From: Microthrixaceae bacterium
Lineage (GTDB): Bacteria > Actinomycetota > Acidimicrobiia > Acidimicrobiales > Microtrichaceae
Direction: 5' to 3'
DNA length: 64,000 nucleotides
Assembly (NCBI GenBank): GCA_020845705.1
Contig: JADLFH010000040.1
Coordinates: 62,001-126,000 of the forward strand
Part shown: one piece after another, positions 19,820-29,197 of the stretch
How the letters are laid out: the number at the start of each line of letters is the position of its first letter
Position numbering within the stretch: the stretch's first letter is position 1
Notes under the pieces: model-generated
Database searches by the model: none
What the model was told of the DNA's origin: nothing
The model's input: only the letters and a program-made list of their open reading frames with translations
Program-made: the position numbers and the translations under genes

Positions 19820-21181
19820 CTATCCCTCCTGTCCATCCCCAAGCAGCGCTCGCAGCTCGGCTACGTGCTCGGCACACTCGGCTTCCGTCGGCGCCTCGAG
19901 GTTGAGCCGCAGCAGCGGTTCGGTGTTGGACGGCCGCAGGTTGAACCACCACTGGCCCGCGTCGACGGTCAACCCGTCGAGCCGATCCTGGGGAAGCGAC
20001 GCGAAGTGCGCGGCCACGGACTCGATCACAGCGAGCGGATCGGAGACCTTGGTGTTGATCTCGCCCGACGCGGCGTAGCGCTCGTACGGCTCACGAAGCT
20101 CCGACAGCCGCATATCGCGAACGCAAAGCTGCTCCAGCACCAACACTGCGGCGATCAGGCCGGAGTCGGCCCGGTAGTTGTCGGCAAAGTAGTAGTGGGC
20201 CGAGTGCTCGCCGCCGAAGATCGCGCCGGTCTCGGCCATGACGGCCTTGATGAAGCTGTGGCCGACCCTGCTGCGGATGGGTTCGCCGCCTGCCTCGCGG
20301 ATCACCTCGGGAACGGCCCGGGAGCAGATCAGGTTGTGGACCACCTTGCCGCCACCGTTTCGTCGAAGGAGGGCATCGGCGAGGATCGCCGTGGTCGTCG
20401 ACCCCGACAGTCCGATGCCCGTCTCGTCCACCAGGAACACGCGATCCGCGTCGCCGTCGAACGCGAGGCCCACGTCGGCTCCCACCTCCACGACCCTCCG
20501 CCGCAGGTCCTCGGTGTTCTCCGGCTGGATGGGGTCGGCCGGATGGTTCGGGAAAGTGCCGTCCAGCTCCGGGTACATGACCTCCAAGTCGAACGGGAGC
20601 GCCTCGAAAACCGCAGGCACGACCAAGCCGCCCATGCCGTTGGCGGTGTCGGCCACCACCCGCAACGGCCGCAGGGCCGACACGTCGACAAAGGACCTGA
20701 CGTGCGCGGCGAAGGCGTCGAGCACGTCTTGGTGGGAGACCGACCCGGGCGTGGCCACCGGCTCCGACCCGGCCGCGGCCCAGTCGCGGATCTGCGCCAG
20801 GCCGGTGTCCTCGCCCACGGGACGCGCGCCCGCCAGGCAGAACTTGATGCCGTTGTACTGGGCGGGGTTGTGCGACGCGGTGAACATCGCGCCTGCGGCG
20901 ACCATCGATCCCGCCGCGAAATAGAGCAGGTCGGTTGAGCCCAGACCAAGGTCGACCACGTCGAGGCCCTGAGAGCACACCCCCTCGGAGAAGGCCGCCA
21001 CCAGATCCGTCCCCGAAGGCCGCATGTCCCGAGCGACGAGCACCCGGGTGACCGCCGGGTCCTCGGCCCGCACGAAGCGCGCGAACGCCGCTCCGATGGC
21101 AAGGGCCATCTGCGCGTTGAACTGGTCGGGGACGGTGCCCCGCACGTCGTAGGCCTTGAAGATCGCTGCGAAGTCGCTCAT
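19820..21181 (-). CDS. manB: Phosphomannomutase/phosphoglucomutase
   Basis: 453 residues from ATG 21181. Alpha-D-phosphohexomutase that converts mannose-6-phosphate to mannose-1-phosphate. The phosphoserine loop TASHNP has S103; the metal loop is FDGDADRVFLVDETG; the sugar loop is GEHSAHYYF; the phosphate loop is RPSNTEPLLRLNLEA. It supplies the guanylyltransferase at 39-40 kb. It leads the operon manB-trm112-isomerase. A TAACCT box lies 10 bases before the ATG, inside the end of the preceding gene. Confidence 0.93.
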   Translation of the reverse strand: MSDFAAIFKAYDVRGTVPDQFNAQMALAIGAAFARFVRAEDPAVTRVLVARDMRPSGTDLVAAFSEGVCSQGLDVVDLGLGSTDLLYFAAGSMVAAGAMFTASHNPAQYNGIKFCLAGARPVGEDTGLAQIRDWAAAGSEPVATPGSVSHQDVLDAFAAHVRSFVDVSALRPLRVVADTANGMGGLVVPAVFEALPFDLEVMYPELDGTFPNHPADPIQPENTEDLRRRVVEVGADVGLAFDGDADRVFLVDETGIGLSGSTTTAILADALLRRNGGGKVVHNLICSRAVPEVIREAGGEPIRSRVGHSFIKAVMAETGAIFGGEHSAHYYFADNYRADSGLIAAVLVLEQLCVRDMRLSELREPYERYAASGEINTKVSDPLAVIESVAAHFASLPQDRLDGLTVDAGQWWFNLRPSNTEPLLRLNLEAPTEAECAEHVAELRALLGDGQEG

Positions 21182-21191
21182 CGTGGCGGCG

Positions 21192-21197
21192 AGGTTA
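21192..21197 (-). promoter_or_regulatory. Possible -10 box for manB
   Basis: TAACCT on the minus strand, 10 bases before the manB ATG and overlapping the last codons of the upstream glycosyltransferase gene. Weak evidence, spacing only. Confidence 0.3.
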
Positions 21198-22400
21198 GTT
21201 AGACAGCACGCGGTGCGGATCGACCAGCGTGGGCGGCACGTCCGCAGCCGAGGTCTCGTATCCCCCTCCGCGGCCGATGCGTCGGATGCGGAACAGGTCA
21301 CGCACCAGCCTCCATGTGTCGCGAACCACGTGCACAGTCGAACGGGTGCTGTTGACCACCTCCACGGGCACCTCACGCAATGTCAGGCGGTAGCGCTCCG
21401 CCAGGTGGAACACCTCCACGTCCATCGCGAACCCGTCGATGCGCGCCAGGGAGAAGATCAGCTTCGCGACATCGGAGCGGAAGGCCTTCAGTCCGCACTG
21501 CGTGTCGCGGTATTGGCCCAACAGGACCAACGAGGTGAGCGCGTTGACGACCCTGCCACCCAACTCCCGAAGCCGTCGTGCCGCTACCAGCGCGCGGGTA
21601 TCGGTGTGGCGCCTGCTGCCCACCACAACGTCCCAGCCGGCCTCGATCTCGGCGAGCAGGCCGAGCACCTGATCCGGCGAATAGGACAGGTCCGCGTCGG
21701 TGAACACCACACAGCGTCCTTGCGCGCTCAGCATTCCGGCGCGCACCGCGGCTCCCTTGCCCGAGTTGCGCTCCAGGCGGATCACCCGATCGGCGCCGGC
21801 GGCCTCGGCGGCCTCGGCTGTGCGATCCGGCGAACCGTCGTCGACCACGACGATCTCCAAGCCCCCCTCCGAGCGCAGGTGACCGAGCGACGCCTCGACG
21901 CGCGCCACCGTCGAGGCGATGCCGTCCTCTTCACGGAACGCCGGGATGACGAGGCTGAGCCGCAATGCACCCGGGGCCGGCGGGCGCGACAGAGGAGACC
22001 CCTGGTCTGCCCGCACGGCACTGAACATCGTTCGCCGGAACAGGACCGAACGGATGCTGAACGCCGCAGTCAGCGACACCGACTTCGCCGCCACCAGCCA
22101 GAGGACCGCGAGCCCCTCCCGCCTCGCGGTGAGGGCCCAGAAGACTCCGACATCGACCGCCAAGGCGAGGAACGCGGTCGCCAGGTAGCGGGGGGCGTTC
22201 GCGAACCAGCGACGCGCCGGCTCGTCCGCGAAGGTGAACCGAAGGTGGCCCGAGGCCGACACGGCGGTGGCCACCAGGATCGCCACTGCGTCTCCGAGCG
22301 CCGGGTGCCAACCCACGACGGCCACCAACACGACCGCCGCTCCCACGTCCAACACCGTGGCGACGACACCGACAGCGACGAATCGACGCAACAACCTCAC
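21195..22400 (-). CDS. GtrA-like membrane domain fused to polyprenyl-phosphate glycosyltransferase (GT2)
   Basis: 401 residues. Residues 1-125 hold about four membrane helices of GtrA type (LLRRFVAVGVVATVLDVGAAVVL; YLATAFLALAVDVGVFWAL). From about 147 a GT2 domain like dolichyl-phosphate beta-glucosyltransferase/mannose synthase begins: LSLVIPAFREE, VVVDDGSPDRT, VFTDADLSYSPDQ and DTQCGLKAFR. It should transfer a sugar from a nucleotide donor to polyprenyl phosphate. GtrA proteins are thought to flip such lipid-linked sugars, so one polypeptide may make and flip the donor. Its ATG overlaps the stop of the GT-C-like gene (ATGA, 22397-22400), which would be the natural user. Confidence 0.88.
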   Translation of the reverse strand: MRLLRRFVAVGVVATVLDVGAAVVLVAVVGWHPALGDAVAILVATAVSASGHLRFTFADEPARRWFANAPRYLATAFLALAVDVGVFWALTARREGLAVLWLVAAKSVSLTAAFSIRSVLFRRTMFSAVRADQGSPLSRPPAPGALRLSLVIPAFREEDGIASTVARVEASLGHLRSEGGLEIVVVDDGSPDRTAEAAEAAGADRVIRLERNSGKGAAVRAGMLSAQGRCVVFTDADLSYSPDQVLGLLAEIEAGWDVVVGSRRHTDTRALVAARRLRELGGRVVNALTSLVLLGQYRDTQCGLKAFRSDVAKLIFSLARIDGFAMDVEVFHLAERYRLTLREVPVEVVNSTRSTVHVVRDTWRLVRDLFRIRRIGRGGGYETSAADVPPTLVDPHRVLSN

Positions 22401-25276
22401 GACAGCGGCACGGCCTCGTCGTCGGGCTCAGCCGTGCCGGAGGGGTCATCGGTATCGGCCGGCTCAGCCACCTCCGACCCGTCGGCCGAGGCCTCAGGGG
22501 CGTCGAGCTCGGGAGCTGGGACCGAGGGCGGCGGGGACGGGGGCGGGGGCGGGGGTTCACGGTCGCCCAGCCACTGGTGGGCTACGAGCCCACCGGGCTC
22601 CCGGCGGCGTGCCAGCAGCATGAGCAGCACCAAACCGATCGCCGACATCCCCATCGTGGCCAGCTCGACCGAGGTCCGCCCGTAGGTCAGCTTCACGTCC
22701 TTGGAGGTGGGGATGACAACCATGAGGTTCGGCGTGACCCGATAGGGGCCCTTTGCGCCGCTGACCTCCCAGTTCGGGAAGTAGGAGCTGCGCACAAGCA
22801 CCGGCTTGCCCACCTCTGAGACGCTGAAGGAGATCGTGTCGCGGGTGGCGACCACGTCGTCGACCTCGGCGGGCTCGATCTCCTTCGTGTCCGCCCGCTT
22901 CGGGAACTTCACCTTCTCCCACGACGGCTCACCCTTGGACGCCATCGGTGTGTCCCACTGGTCGGAGTCGAGGTACCAGCTCATCGCGGGGTTGCCCCAC
23001 GAATGGAAGTTGTCCTCGACGTTGGACCAGACCGCCGGCTCGCGGTCGAGACCGACCACCAGCTCCGAGCCGGCCATCTCGTAGACGTCCCAAGGTCCGG
23101 TCGACGCGATCTTCCGCAGCCGCTTGTCTGCTTCGGCGGCCTGCTTCATGGTGTCGCTGGTGGCCATGAAGTACTTCACGCCCAGCATCTGCATGTGGTC
23201 GAAGCCCAGCTCGGGCTGCGCACCCTTGTAGACCTCGCCGTATGTGAGGCCGTATGTGTCGGGTCGCTGCGCACACGAGCACTGCGACGACAACTCACCC
23301 TGCATCGCGAAGTGGAACGGGGTGGTGGCCGACGCCTCGAAGTAGAGACCCTCCATCGATCCGATGCAGCTCTGGGTCCAGTACGGCAACAGCATCAGCG
23401 CCATCGGGGTACCGAAGCGGTTGAGGTCGGGCTCGTACTCCCAGTAGGCGCGGCCGCAGCCGTACTTGCGGCCCACCTCCGACATGGTCTGGCGGATCCC
23501 CTCCAGCTCGATGGAATCGCTTCGATCGGTCCTGCTGGGCTTGTTCTCGTAACCGTCGAAGTTCCATCGGACCCAGTCGCGGACCGGGCCGTGGTAATAG
23601 GTCGTGAACGGGCCCCAGCCGTAGGCCTGCTCCCCCCGCTCGTTCGCCTTGACGGCCCCTTTCTCGTCCAACACCGGCTTTCCGCCGGGGGCGATGTGCA
23701 TGCTCACGAGCAGCACGCCGAGCGACCCGACCGAGCACAACACGGTCGTGGGGACTCCGATCCAGTTCGGTGGATGCGCCCATCGTCCCACTATCAGCAG
23801 GTAGACCGCTCTGATCACGAGCCACACGCCGAGCGCCGCGAGCAGATAGACGCAGAGGTAGTAGAGCGGGAGCACCCTTGCGTTCCAGAAACGCCATTGC
23901 GGCATGAGCCAGAACGCGAGCGCTGCCGCCCCACCGACGAGGGCGAGGAAGATCCCGGCCCGCACGACCAACAGCAGCGACAGCAACACACCGATGCCCG
24001 CGAGGATGAAGAACACCCGTCCGTGCAACATGTTCGGCTCGAGCGACTCGGCGCCGGTTGGGTTCAGCGTCGGTGTGTGCGGCGCGATCGGGTACAGGTA
24101 GCGCAGGTACTCGTGGAGGTAGTCGTGGTGCTTGCCGTCGGGTCCGATGAGACGCCCGTACTTCTCCCACCCCATGTCGTTGAGGAAGGTGCTCTGCACC
24201 ATGAACGGGCCGTACCAGAAGATGGACAGCAGGCCGCTGATGAGCCCGACCGGCAGGAACCACTTGACGCACATCGGCACGTGCGCCCAGGTCCAACCAC
24301 CGGCGCGTCGCAGGAGCCCCCGACGTGGCTCCCCTTCGGGCACATCGACGACGCCGTAGCGCTCCGCTGCCCGCGCCGCCCGCGTCCAGGGCATGCGCAG
24401 GAGCATGAGGATCGGGACTGCAAGGCAGAGATAGATGAACGGGATCACATGGCAGAGCATCGCCCCGCTCAACAACAGCACCGCCACCACCCGCCGGCGG
24501 CCCGTCGCCATGCCCCGAGCCGCCACACCCAGGAAGAACAGGCTGAGGGTGAAGGAGATCGAGAAGGAGAACTCCCCCGCCATCGTCGATGCCACGTTCC
24601 CACCCAGGATCGAAAACAGCGACTTGTCCATCAGGAAGAAGACGCCGGCAACCGACATCAGTTCCGGACCCGGTGACCGCAGACCCAGCCCGCTTGCGAA
24701 GTACCACACGCCGGCAGGCAGCAGTACCAGGCCCGACACCACCACCAACTTGAACGCGATGTTGTAGGGGATCTCCACCGACAACACGAACCCCGCGACG
24801 CAACCCACCGTGATCAGTGCCCGAAGCAGCGGGCCCGCGGTCTTCGAGCGGGCGTACCGCCACAACGCCACGAAGGCGATCCCGGTGAGGGGGAACCAGT
24901 ACCAGGGCAGGAGCCCGACGTTCAGCACGACGATCGCCAGGCTGGGCACGACCATGTAGAAGGTGTATGCGGGGAACCCGGCATACCAGTCGGGCGACCA
25001 CCCCGTCAGCCGCCAGTTCGGCAGGAGCTCGTCGCGTAGGTAGGCGGGGCCCCACACGTGGGCTCCCATGTCGCCACCTGTGGGAGTCGTGTTGAGCAGC
25101 AGCCCGTCGCGGACCACGAAGAACATGAACAGGCAGCACGCCGTCACCGTGGCGAAGGTCGAAGCCTTCCGCACGATCTGCCGTGCCTCCTCGTCGCCCG
25201 GGTACGTGGACAGCGGCCACCACCAGGGCAGCCGCTCCTCCTCCGGGCCGCGGTCGATCAGCTCGTCGCCATCCAT
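22397..25276 (-). CDS. Large GT-C-like multi-span membrane protein, probable polyprenol-dependent glycosyltransferase
   Basis: 959 residues from ATG 25276, with 12 or so membrane helices in residues 40-600 and a long external C-terminal part. The first external loop has PTGGDMGAHVWGPAYLRDE, with the acidic residue expected in GT-C enzymes; relatives are annotated as YfhO-like or 6-pyruvoyl-tetrahydropterin-synthase-related membrane proteins. The C-terminus after the last helix is a proline/acid-rich tail. The overlap with the GtrA-GT2 gene makes a two-part system likely: lipid-sugar synthesis, then transfer outside the membrane. The acceptor is unknown. Confidence 0.75.
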   Translation of the reverse strand: MDGDELIDRGPEEERLPWWWPLSTYPGDEEARQIVRKASTFATVTACCLFMFFVVRDGLLLNTTPTGGDMGAHVWGPAYLRDELLPNWRLTGWSPDWYAGFPAYTFYMVVPSLAIVVLNVGLLPWYWFPLTGIAFVALWRYARSKTAGPLLRALITVGCVAGFVLSVEIPYNIAFKLVVVSGLVLLPAGVWYFASGLGLRSPGPELMSVAGVFFLMDKSLFSILGGNVASTMAGEFSFSISFTLSLFFLGVAARGMATGRRRVVAVLLLSGAMLCHVIPFIYLCLAVPILMLLRMPWTRAARAAERYGVVDVPEGEPRRGLLRRAGGWTWAHVPMCVKWFLPVGLISGLLSIFWYGPFMVQSTFLNDMGWEKYGRLIGPDGKHHDYLHEYLRYLYPIAPHTPTLNPTGAESLEPNMLHGRVFFILAGIGVLLSLLLVVRAGIFLALVGGAAALAFWLMPQWRFWNARVLPLYYLCVYLLAALGVWLVIRAVYLLIVGRWAHPPNWIGVPTTVLCSVGSLGVLLVSMHIAPGGKPVLDEKGAVKANERGEQAYGWGPFTTYYHGPVRDWVRWNFDGYENKPSRTDRSDSIELEGIRQTMSEVGRKYGCGRAYWEYEPDLNRFGTPMALMLLPYWTQSCIGSMEGLYFEASATTPFHFAMQGELSSQCSCAQRPDTYGLTYGEVYKGAQPELGFDHMQMLGVKYFMATSDTMKQAAEADKRLRKIASTGPWDVYEMAGSELVVGLDREPAVWSNVEDNFHSWGNPAMSWYLDSDQWDTPMASKGEPSWEKVKFPKRADTKEIEPAEVDDVVATRDTISFSVSEVGKPVLVRSSYFPNWEVSGAKGPYRVTPNLMVVIPTSKDVKLTYGRTSVELATMGMSAIGLVLLMLLARRREPGGLVAHQWLGDREPPPPPPSPPPSVPAPELDAPEASADGSEVAEPADTDDPSGTAEPDDEAVPLS

Positions 25277-25332
25277 GTGTTCATCGTTCCACGAGACTTG
25301 CCGTCCGCCGCGGCAACCCCGAGGACCGGGAT

Positions 25333-25593
25333 TCAGCGTGCAGCGAGGTTCCGACGATATCGGGTCGGCGACGAGCTCAGGTCTGCCAGCACGCCATCGA
25401 GCGCGATCTCCTCGTCGCCGCGATGCCAGCTCCGCCTGTCGCAGTGTGAACAGGAGCACATCGTTATCGCCTCGCCATCGACGAGGAGGTTGATCCTCAC
25501 CAGCTCCTGCCCACAGACGCAGAGTCGGCGAGGTCCCGTGGTGTCCGATCGTCCAGCGCCGGTGGACGACGGGTCGGAATGGTTGTCGGACAT
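25333..25593 (-). CDS. Small zinc-ribbon protein
   Basis: 86 residues with two cysteine pairs: CVCGQE near residue 25 and CSCSHCDRRSW near 47, spaced like a zinc ribbon. The end, EEIALDGVLADLSS, resembles small actinobacterial proteins of unknown role. A purine-rich stretch precedes the ATG. It lies 56 bases before the GT-C-like gene, on the same strand. DNA binding or partner binding is possible; no function is assigned. Confidence 0.7.
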   Translation of the reverse strand: MSDNHSDPSSTGAGRSDTTGPRRLCVCGQELVRINLLVDGEAITMCSCSHCDRRSWHRGDEEIALDGVLADLSSSPTRYRRNLAAR

Positions 25594-25716
25594 CGCTCGG
25601 CTCCCCGATCTCCCAGTGGTACCCCACCCGATCGTCTGAAAGCCGCCGCTGTTGAGGCCACAGCGCCGAATTGGTGCGTACGGCCTACCCCGGCGCGAGG
25701 GCGACCCTCGGAGGGC

Positions 25717-26385
25717 TCAACCCAGCAGATACCAGAGTGCCGCGGCGTTGAAGCCGACGTGCGCGGCCACCGCAGTACCCAGGCGGCCGCTTCGCAGGCT
25801 CAGCATCCCCGCCAGGAACCCGAACGCGACCAGACCCGGCAACTGAAGTGCCTGGAAATGCGACGCACCGAACACCAGTGCCGAGATGCCCGCCGCGAGC
25901 CAGGGGGCGAAACGCCGGTTCAGGGCGCCCATGACAAGGCCCCGGTAGAAGAGCTCCTCGGTGAGCGGTGCGATCACACACGACATGACGACCAGGATCC
26001 AACGCCCTCCCCCTCCAGCCGCATCCACCAGCGATCGCGAGGGAGCCTCGAGCTCCTCGCGGCTCACGAAAGGCAGGTACGCCGCGGTGATCGCAATCTG
26101 GGCCACCGCGCCAACCAACACCGCCCCGAAATCCGCTGGGTGAACCGCCAGGCGCAACTCTGCCACCGGTCCTCGGCCGCGGGCCCGCGTCGCGAGGATC
26201 GGGCCTGCCACGAACGCCGCCCACAAGGGGACGTTGGCGACGAACCTGGCTCCCATGGAGGCGCCGTCGCCGGCCTGGAGCGCTCCCGCGACGATTCCGG
26301 ACCCGACGAAGCCCAGGAGATACGCCACCATGGCATCGAGGAGACCCCAGGGCGCGACGACACTTCGGGAGTCCTCGGCGCTCAT
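25717..26385 (-). CDS. CPBP-family intramembrane metalloprotease
   Basis: 222 residues with about six membrane helices. The CPBP/Abi motifs are in place: APLTEELFYRGLVMG (EExxxR), FGASHFQALQLPGL (FxxxH) and HVGFNAAALW (HxxxN/D). Family members are intramembrane endopeptidases, known for prenylated-protein cleavage in eukaryotes and for bacteriocin self-immunity in some bacteria. The substrate is unknown. It lies between the zinc-ribbon gene and DUF3499, 16 bases after DUF3499, so probably in the same operon. Confidence 0.88.
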   Translation of the reverse strand: MSAEDSRSVVAPWGLLDAMVAYLLGFVGSGIVAGALQAGDGASMGARFVANVPLWAAFVAGPILATRARGRGPVAELRLAVHPADFGAVLVGAVAQIAITAAYLPFVSREELEAPSRSLVDAAGGGGRWILVVMSCVIAPLTEELFYRGLVMGALNRRFAPWLAAGISALVFGASHFQALQLPGLVAFGFLAGMLSLRSGRLGTAVAAHVGFNAAALWYLLG

Positions 26386-26401
26386 GGGCTACCGCCGCCG
26401 T

Positions 26402-26671
26402 TCAGGCCGGGATGCGCGCGACGAGGGGTTGATGGACAGACCGGCGATCTCGTAGCTCCCAACCCATGGGTACCCGTGTGGATTCGGTGTGCTGCGCGCA
26501 CAGGTCATGGGTCATCGGGTGCGATTCCGCGGCCAGATCATCCACCCAAACCGCCCGCGGCCCGTACGCGTAGCTCAATGTGGCGACGGCTGGTCGGGGA
26601 CAGCCGGGACGGGCACACACGCGACTCACGGCGGGCACGGTAGTTGGTCGGCGGCGTTTCGATGTGGACAT
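26402..26671 (-). CDS. DUF3499 family protein
   Basis: 89 residues. Matches the actinobacterial DUF3499 family: VCARPGCPRPAVATLSY, then a variable stretch and MTHDLCAQHTESTRVPMGWE. Three cysteines and a histidine form a likely zinc site. Function is unknown; the family sits near manB and F420 genes in many actinobacteria, as it does here. It is divergent from ftsH. Confidence 0.85.
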   Translation of the reverse strand: MSTSKRRRPTTVPAVSRVCARPGCPRPAVATLSYAYGPRAVWVDDLAAESHPMTHDLCAQHTESTRVPMGWELRDRRSVHQPLVARIPA

Positions 26672-26748
26672 GTCCGATCACAGCGGCCCACGGCGGAGCG
26701 AGCCGGGGTCCCCGCACCCGCCGCTGGGGAAATGACAGCGCGGCCTTC

Positions 26749-26754
26749 TAGGCT
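26749..26754 (+). promoter_or_regulatory. Leaderless -10 box for ftsH
   Basis: TAGGCT exactly 6 bases before the ftsH GTG, so transcription would begin at or next to the start codon. The same hexamer and spacing occur before pabB. Confidence 0.55.
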
Positions 26755-26760
26755 GGGCAC

Positions 26761-28746
26761 GTGGCACCCGAGCCGACCCCTCCCAACCAACAGCAGCGAC
26801 CGTTCGGCCGGATGGACCAGGGTCTGCCTCGTTGGGCGCTGTGGATTCTGCTCGTGATCGTCTTGTTGTCCATCCTGTCGTCCCTCGCGCTCGATCGTTC
26901 CGCCGAGACCTCGGTGCCGTATTCGAGCTTCATCGAGCAGGTGAAGGCCGGAAACGTCAAGGCGGTCACCTGGCACGCCGACAACTCCGCCACCGGCACC
27001 TACACCGCCGAGGTGAACGCGGGCGGCGAGTTCGAGACCGCCATCCCGCCCGACATCTCCGACGACGACACCCAGCTTCTGGCCGACAAGACGAAGCTCA
27101 GCTACAAGCCGCCCGAAACGTCGATAATCACCCCGATCATCCAACTCCTGCTGCCGCTTGTGTTGATCATCGGCTTCTTCGTGTGGATGCAGCGCCGCGC
27201 CCAGGGGCAGATGTCGGGGATCATGTCGATCGGTCGGTCCCGGGCGAAGACCTACAACACCGAGCGCCCCGCGGCCACCTTCGCGGATGTCGCCGGCTAC
27301 GAGGGCGTGAAGCAGGAGATCAGGGAGGTCGTCGACTTCCTCAAGGAGCCCGACCGCTTCGCCGAGATCGGTGCTCGCATCCCCAAGGGCGTGCTGCTGG
27401 TGGGGCCCCCGGGAACGGGCAAGACCCTCATCGCGCGCGCGGTGGCCGGCGAGGCGGGCGTCCCGTTCCTGTCGGTGTCGGGTTCGGACTTCATGGAGAT
27501 GTTCGTCGGAGTCGGCGCCAGCCGGGTGCGCGACCTTTTCGACAACGCCCGGAAGTTGGGCCGGGCCATCATCTTCATCGACGAGATCGACTCCATCGGC
27601 CGCAAGCGCGGCGCGGGGCTCGGTGGCGGCCACGACGAACGTGAACAGACCCTCAACCAGATGCTCTCGGAGATGGACGGCTTCGAGGCCACCGAGGGAA
27701 TCGTGATGATGGCCGCCACGAACCGTCCCGACATCCTCGACCCGGCGTTGTTGCGGCCGGGTCGTTTCGACCGCCAGGTCGTCGTGCCGCTGCCCGAGCT
27801 CGACGACCGGCGCAAGATCCTCGACGTCCACGTCCGACACAAGCGCATGGATCCCGATGTCGACCTCGACCTGGTGGCCCGTGGATCGCCGGGCATGTCC
27901 GGTGCCGACCTGTCGAACCTCGTGAACGAGGCCGCCCTCCACGCCGTTCGGGTGGGCCACCAGGCGGTCGGCAACGACGACTTCGAGTACGCCCGAGATC
28001 GTGTGCTGATGGGCCAGCGTCGCGAGTCACTCGTCCTCTCCGAGCGCGAGAAGGAGCTCACCGCCTACCACGAAGCCGGCCACGCCGTCTGCGCAGCGGT
28101 GCTTCCCCACGCCGATCCGCTCCACAAGGTGACGATCCTGCCCATCGGCATGGCGCTCGGGGTCACCCAGCAACTCCCGGCGGAGGACCGCCACTCCTAT
28201 GACCAGGACTACCTCGAGGAGTCGATCGTCGTCGCCATGGGCGGCAGGATCGCGGAACGGCTGGTGTTCGGGGTAGTGTCCACCGGCGCCAACAACGACC
28301 TGGTCGTCTCCACCGAACGTGCCCGCAAGATGGTGCGCGAGTGGGGCATGAGCAACCGGATCGGGCCCATGGCGTGGGGATCCCAAGGCCAGGTCTTCCT
28401 CGGCGAAGACCTGATGACCACCCGTGACTACTCCGACGAGACCGCACGGATCATCGACGAGGAGGTGGAGCAGATCCTCCGCCAGTGCGAGCAGTCCTGC
28501 CAGGATCTGCTCACCCACAACCGCAACTCCCTCGATCTCGTCGCCCGCGCCCTGTTGGAGCACGAGACCATCTCGGGTGACGAAGTGCGCCGTCTGGTCC
28601 GCCTCGGCAACCAACCGGCGGGCTCTGCCGAGTCGGCGGAGACGACGCCGAACGGCGCCGATGGCGGTCGCGCTTCGGACACCTCCACCGCCATCGCCCC
28701 CCCGCCCCAACAGCACCAGCCCACCCCGCCCGACGCTGCGGTCTGA
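26761..28746 (+). CDS. ftsH: ATP-dependent zinc metalloprotease FtsH
   Basis: 661 residues from GTG 26761. Membrane-anchored AAA+ protease that degrades damaged membrane proteins and some regulators. Helices at about 22-42 and 122-145 flank the external domain. The Walker A motif is at 215-222 (GPPGTGKT), the second region of homology is [16 protein letters not shown], and the zinc-protease motif HEAGH is at 437-441. The C-terminal tail is Ala/Pro/Thr-rich. It is divergent from DUF3499 and convergent with the thioredoxin-like gene. Confidence 0.96.
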   Translation: MAPEPTPPNQQQRPFGRMDQGLPRWALWILLVIVLLSILSSLALDRSAETSVPYSSFIEQVKAGNVKAVTWHADNSATGTYTAEVNAGGEFETAIPPDISDDDTQLLADKTKLSYKPPETSIITPIIQLLLPLVLIIGFFVWMQRRAQGQMSGIMSIGRSRAKTYNTERPAATFADVAGYEGVKQEIREVVDFLKEPDRFAEIGARIPKGVLLVGPPGTGKTLIARAVAGEAGVPFLSVSGSDFMEMFVGVGASRVRDLFDNARKLGRAIIFIDEIDSIGRKRGAGLGGGHDEREQTLNQMLSEMDGFEATEGIVMMAATNRPDILDPALLRPGRFDRQVVVPLPELDDRRKILDVHVRHKRMDPDVDLDLVARGSPGMSGADLSNLVNEAALHAVRVGHQAVGNDDFEYARDRVLMGQRRESLVLSEREKELTAYHEAGHAVCAAVLPHADPLHKVTILPIGMALGVTQQLPAEDRHSYDQDYLEESIVVAMGGRIAERLVFGVVSTGANNDLVVSTERARKMVREWGMSNRIGPMAWGSQGQVFLGEDLMTTRDYSDETARIIDEEVEQILRQCEQSCQDLLTHNRNSLDLVARALLEHETISGDEVRRLVRLGNQPAGSAESAETTPNGADGGRASDTSTAIAPPPQQHQPTPPDAAV

Positions 28747-28770
28747 GCTGCCGGCCGGCCGGCGGCAGCT
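28746..28770. terminator. Hairpin between convergent ftsH and thioredoxin-like gene
   Basis: Arms AGCTGCCG and CGGCAGCT pair over 8 bases around a GC-rich loop. It spans the end of both convergent genes. There is no T-run, so its terminator role is only likely by position. Confidence 0.4.
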
Positions 28771-29197
28771 AGCCGCCTTCGGCGGGCGTCGCCCCCATGC
28801 CTGCCAGCGCCCTGCCCAGTTCCGACGAGGACACGGGCCCGATCTTCGACCAGCCGACCACCCCGGCGGAATCGGCGATCACCGTGGTGGGTACCGCCTC
28901 GATCCGGTAGCGGCTGTGCAGATCGGCGTTTGCGACGGCCTCCACCTCGACGGTGCCGACGTCGTCGCCCTCGACTGCCGCCACCAACGCCCACACCGCC
29001 GAGCAGGCATCGCATGTCTTCGAGGAGAACACGACCACGAGCAGTGGCGCCTCTGGACTTGCGAAGTCGGCTCGGTCTAGCTGGTGCGGGGCCGCAAAGG
29101 CCCGGTTGATCGGGGGCGCCGGTCGCCGCCGCTGCATCACCAGCGCAACGGCCACCGCCACTGCCACGATCGCTGCGACCAACAGGACACGGTCCAC
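28769..29197 (-). CDS. Membrane-anchored thioredoxin-like protein
   Basis: 142 residues. An N-terminal helix (about 4-22) anchors a thioredoxin-fold domain with the redox motif C62-D-A-C65, and the cis-proline region is EAVPTTVIADSAGVVGW. A periplasm-side disulfide or reductase role is likely. It begins one base after the end of the DUF5719 gene, so the three genes GT2, DUF5719 and this one form an operon. Catalytic direction cannot be told from sequence. Confidence 0.82.
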   Translation of the reverse strand: MDRVLLVAAIVAVAVAVALVMQRRRPAPPINRAFAAPHQLDRADFASPEAPLLVVVFSSKTCDACSAVWALVAAVEGDDVGTVEVEAVANADLHSRYRIEAVPTTVIADSAGVVGWSKIGPVSSSELGRALAGMGATPAEGG

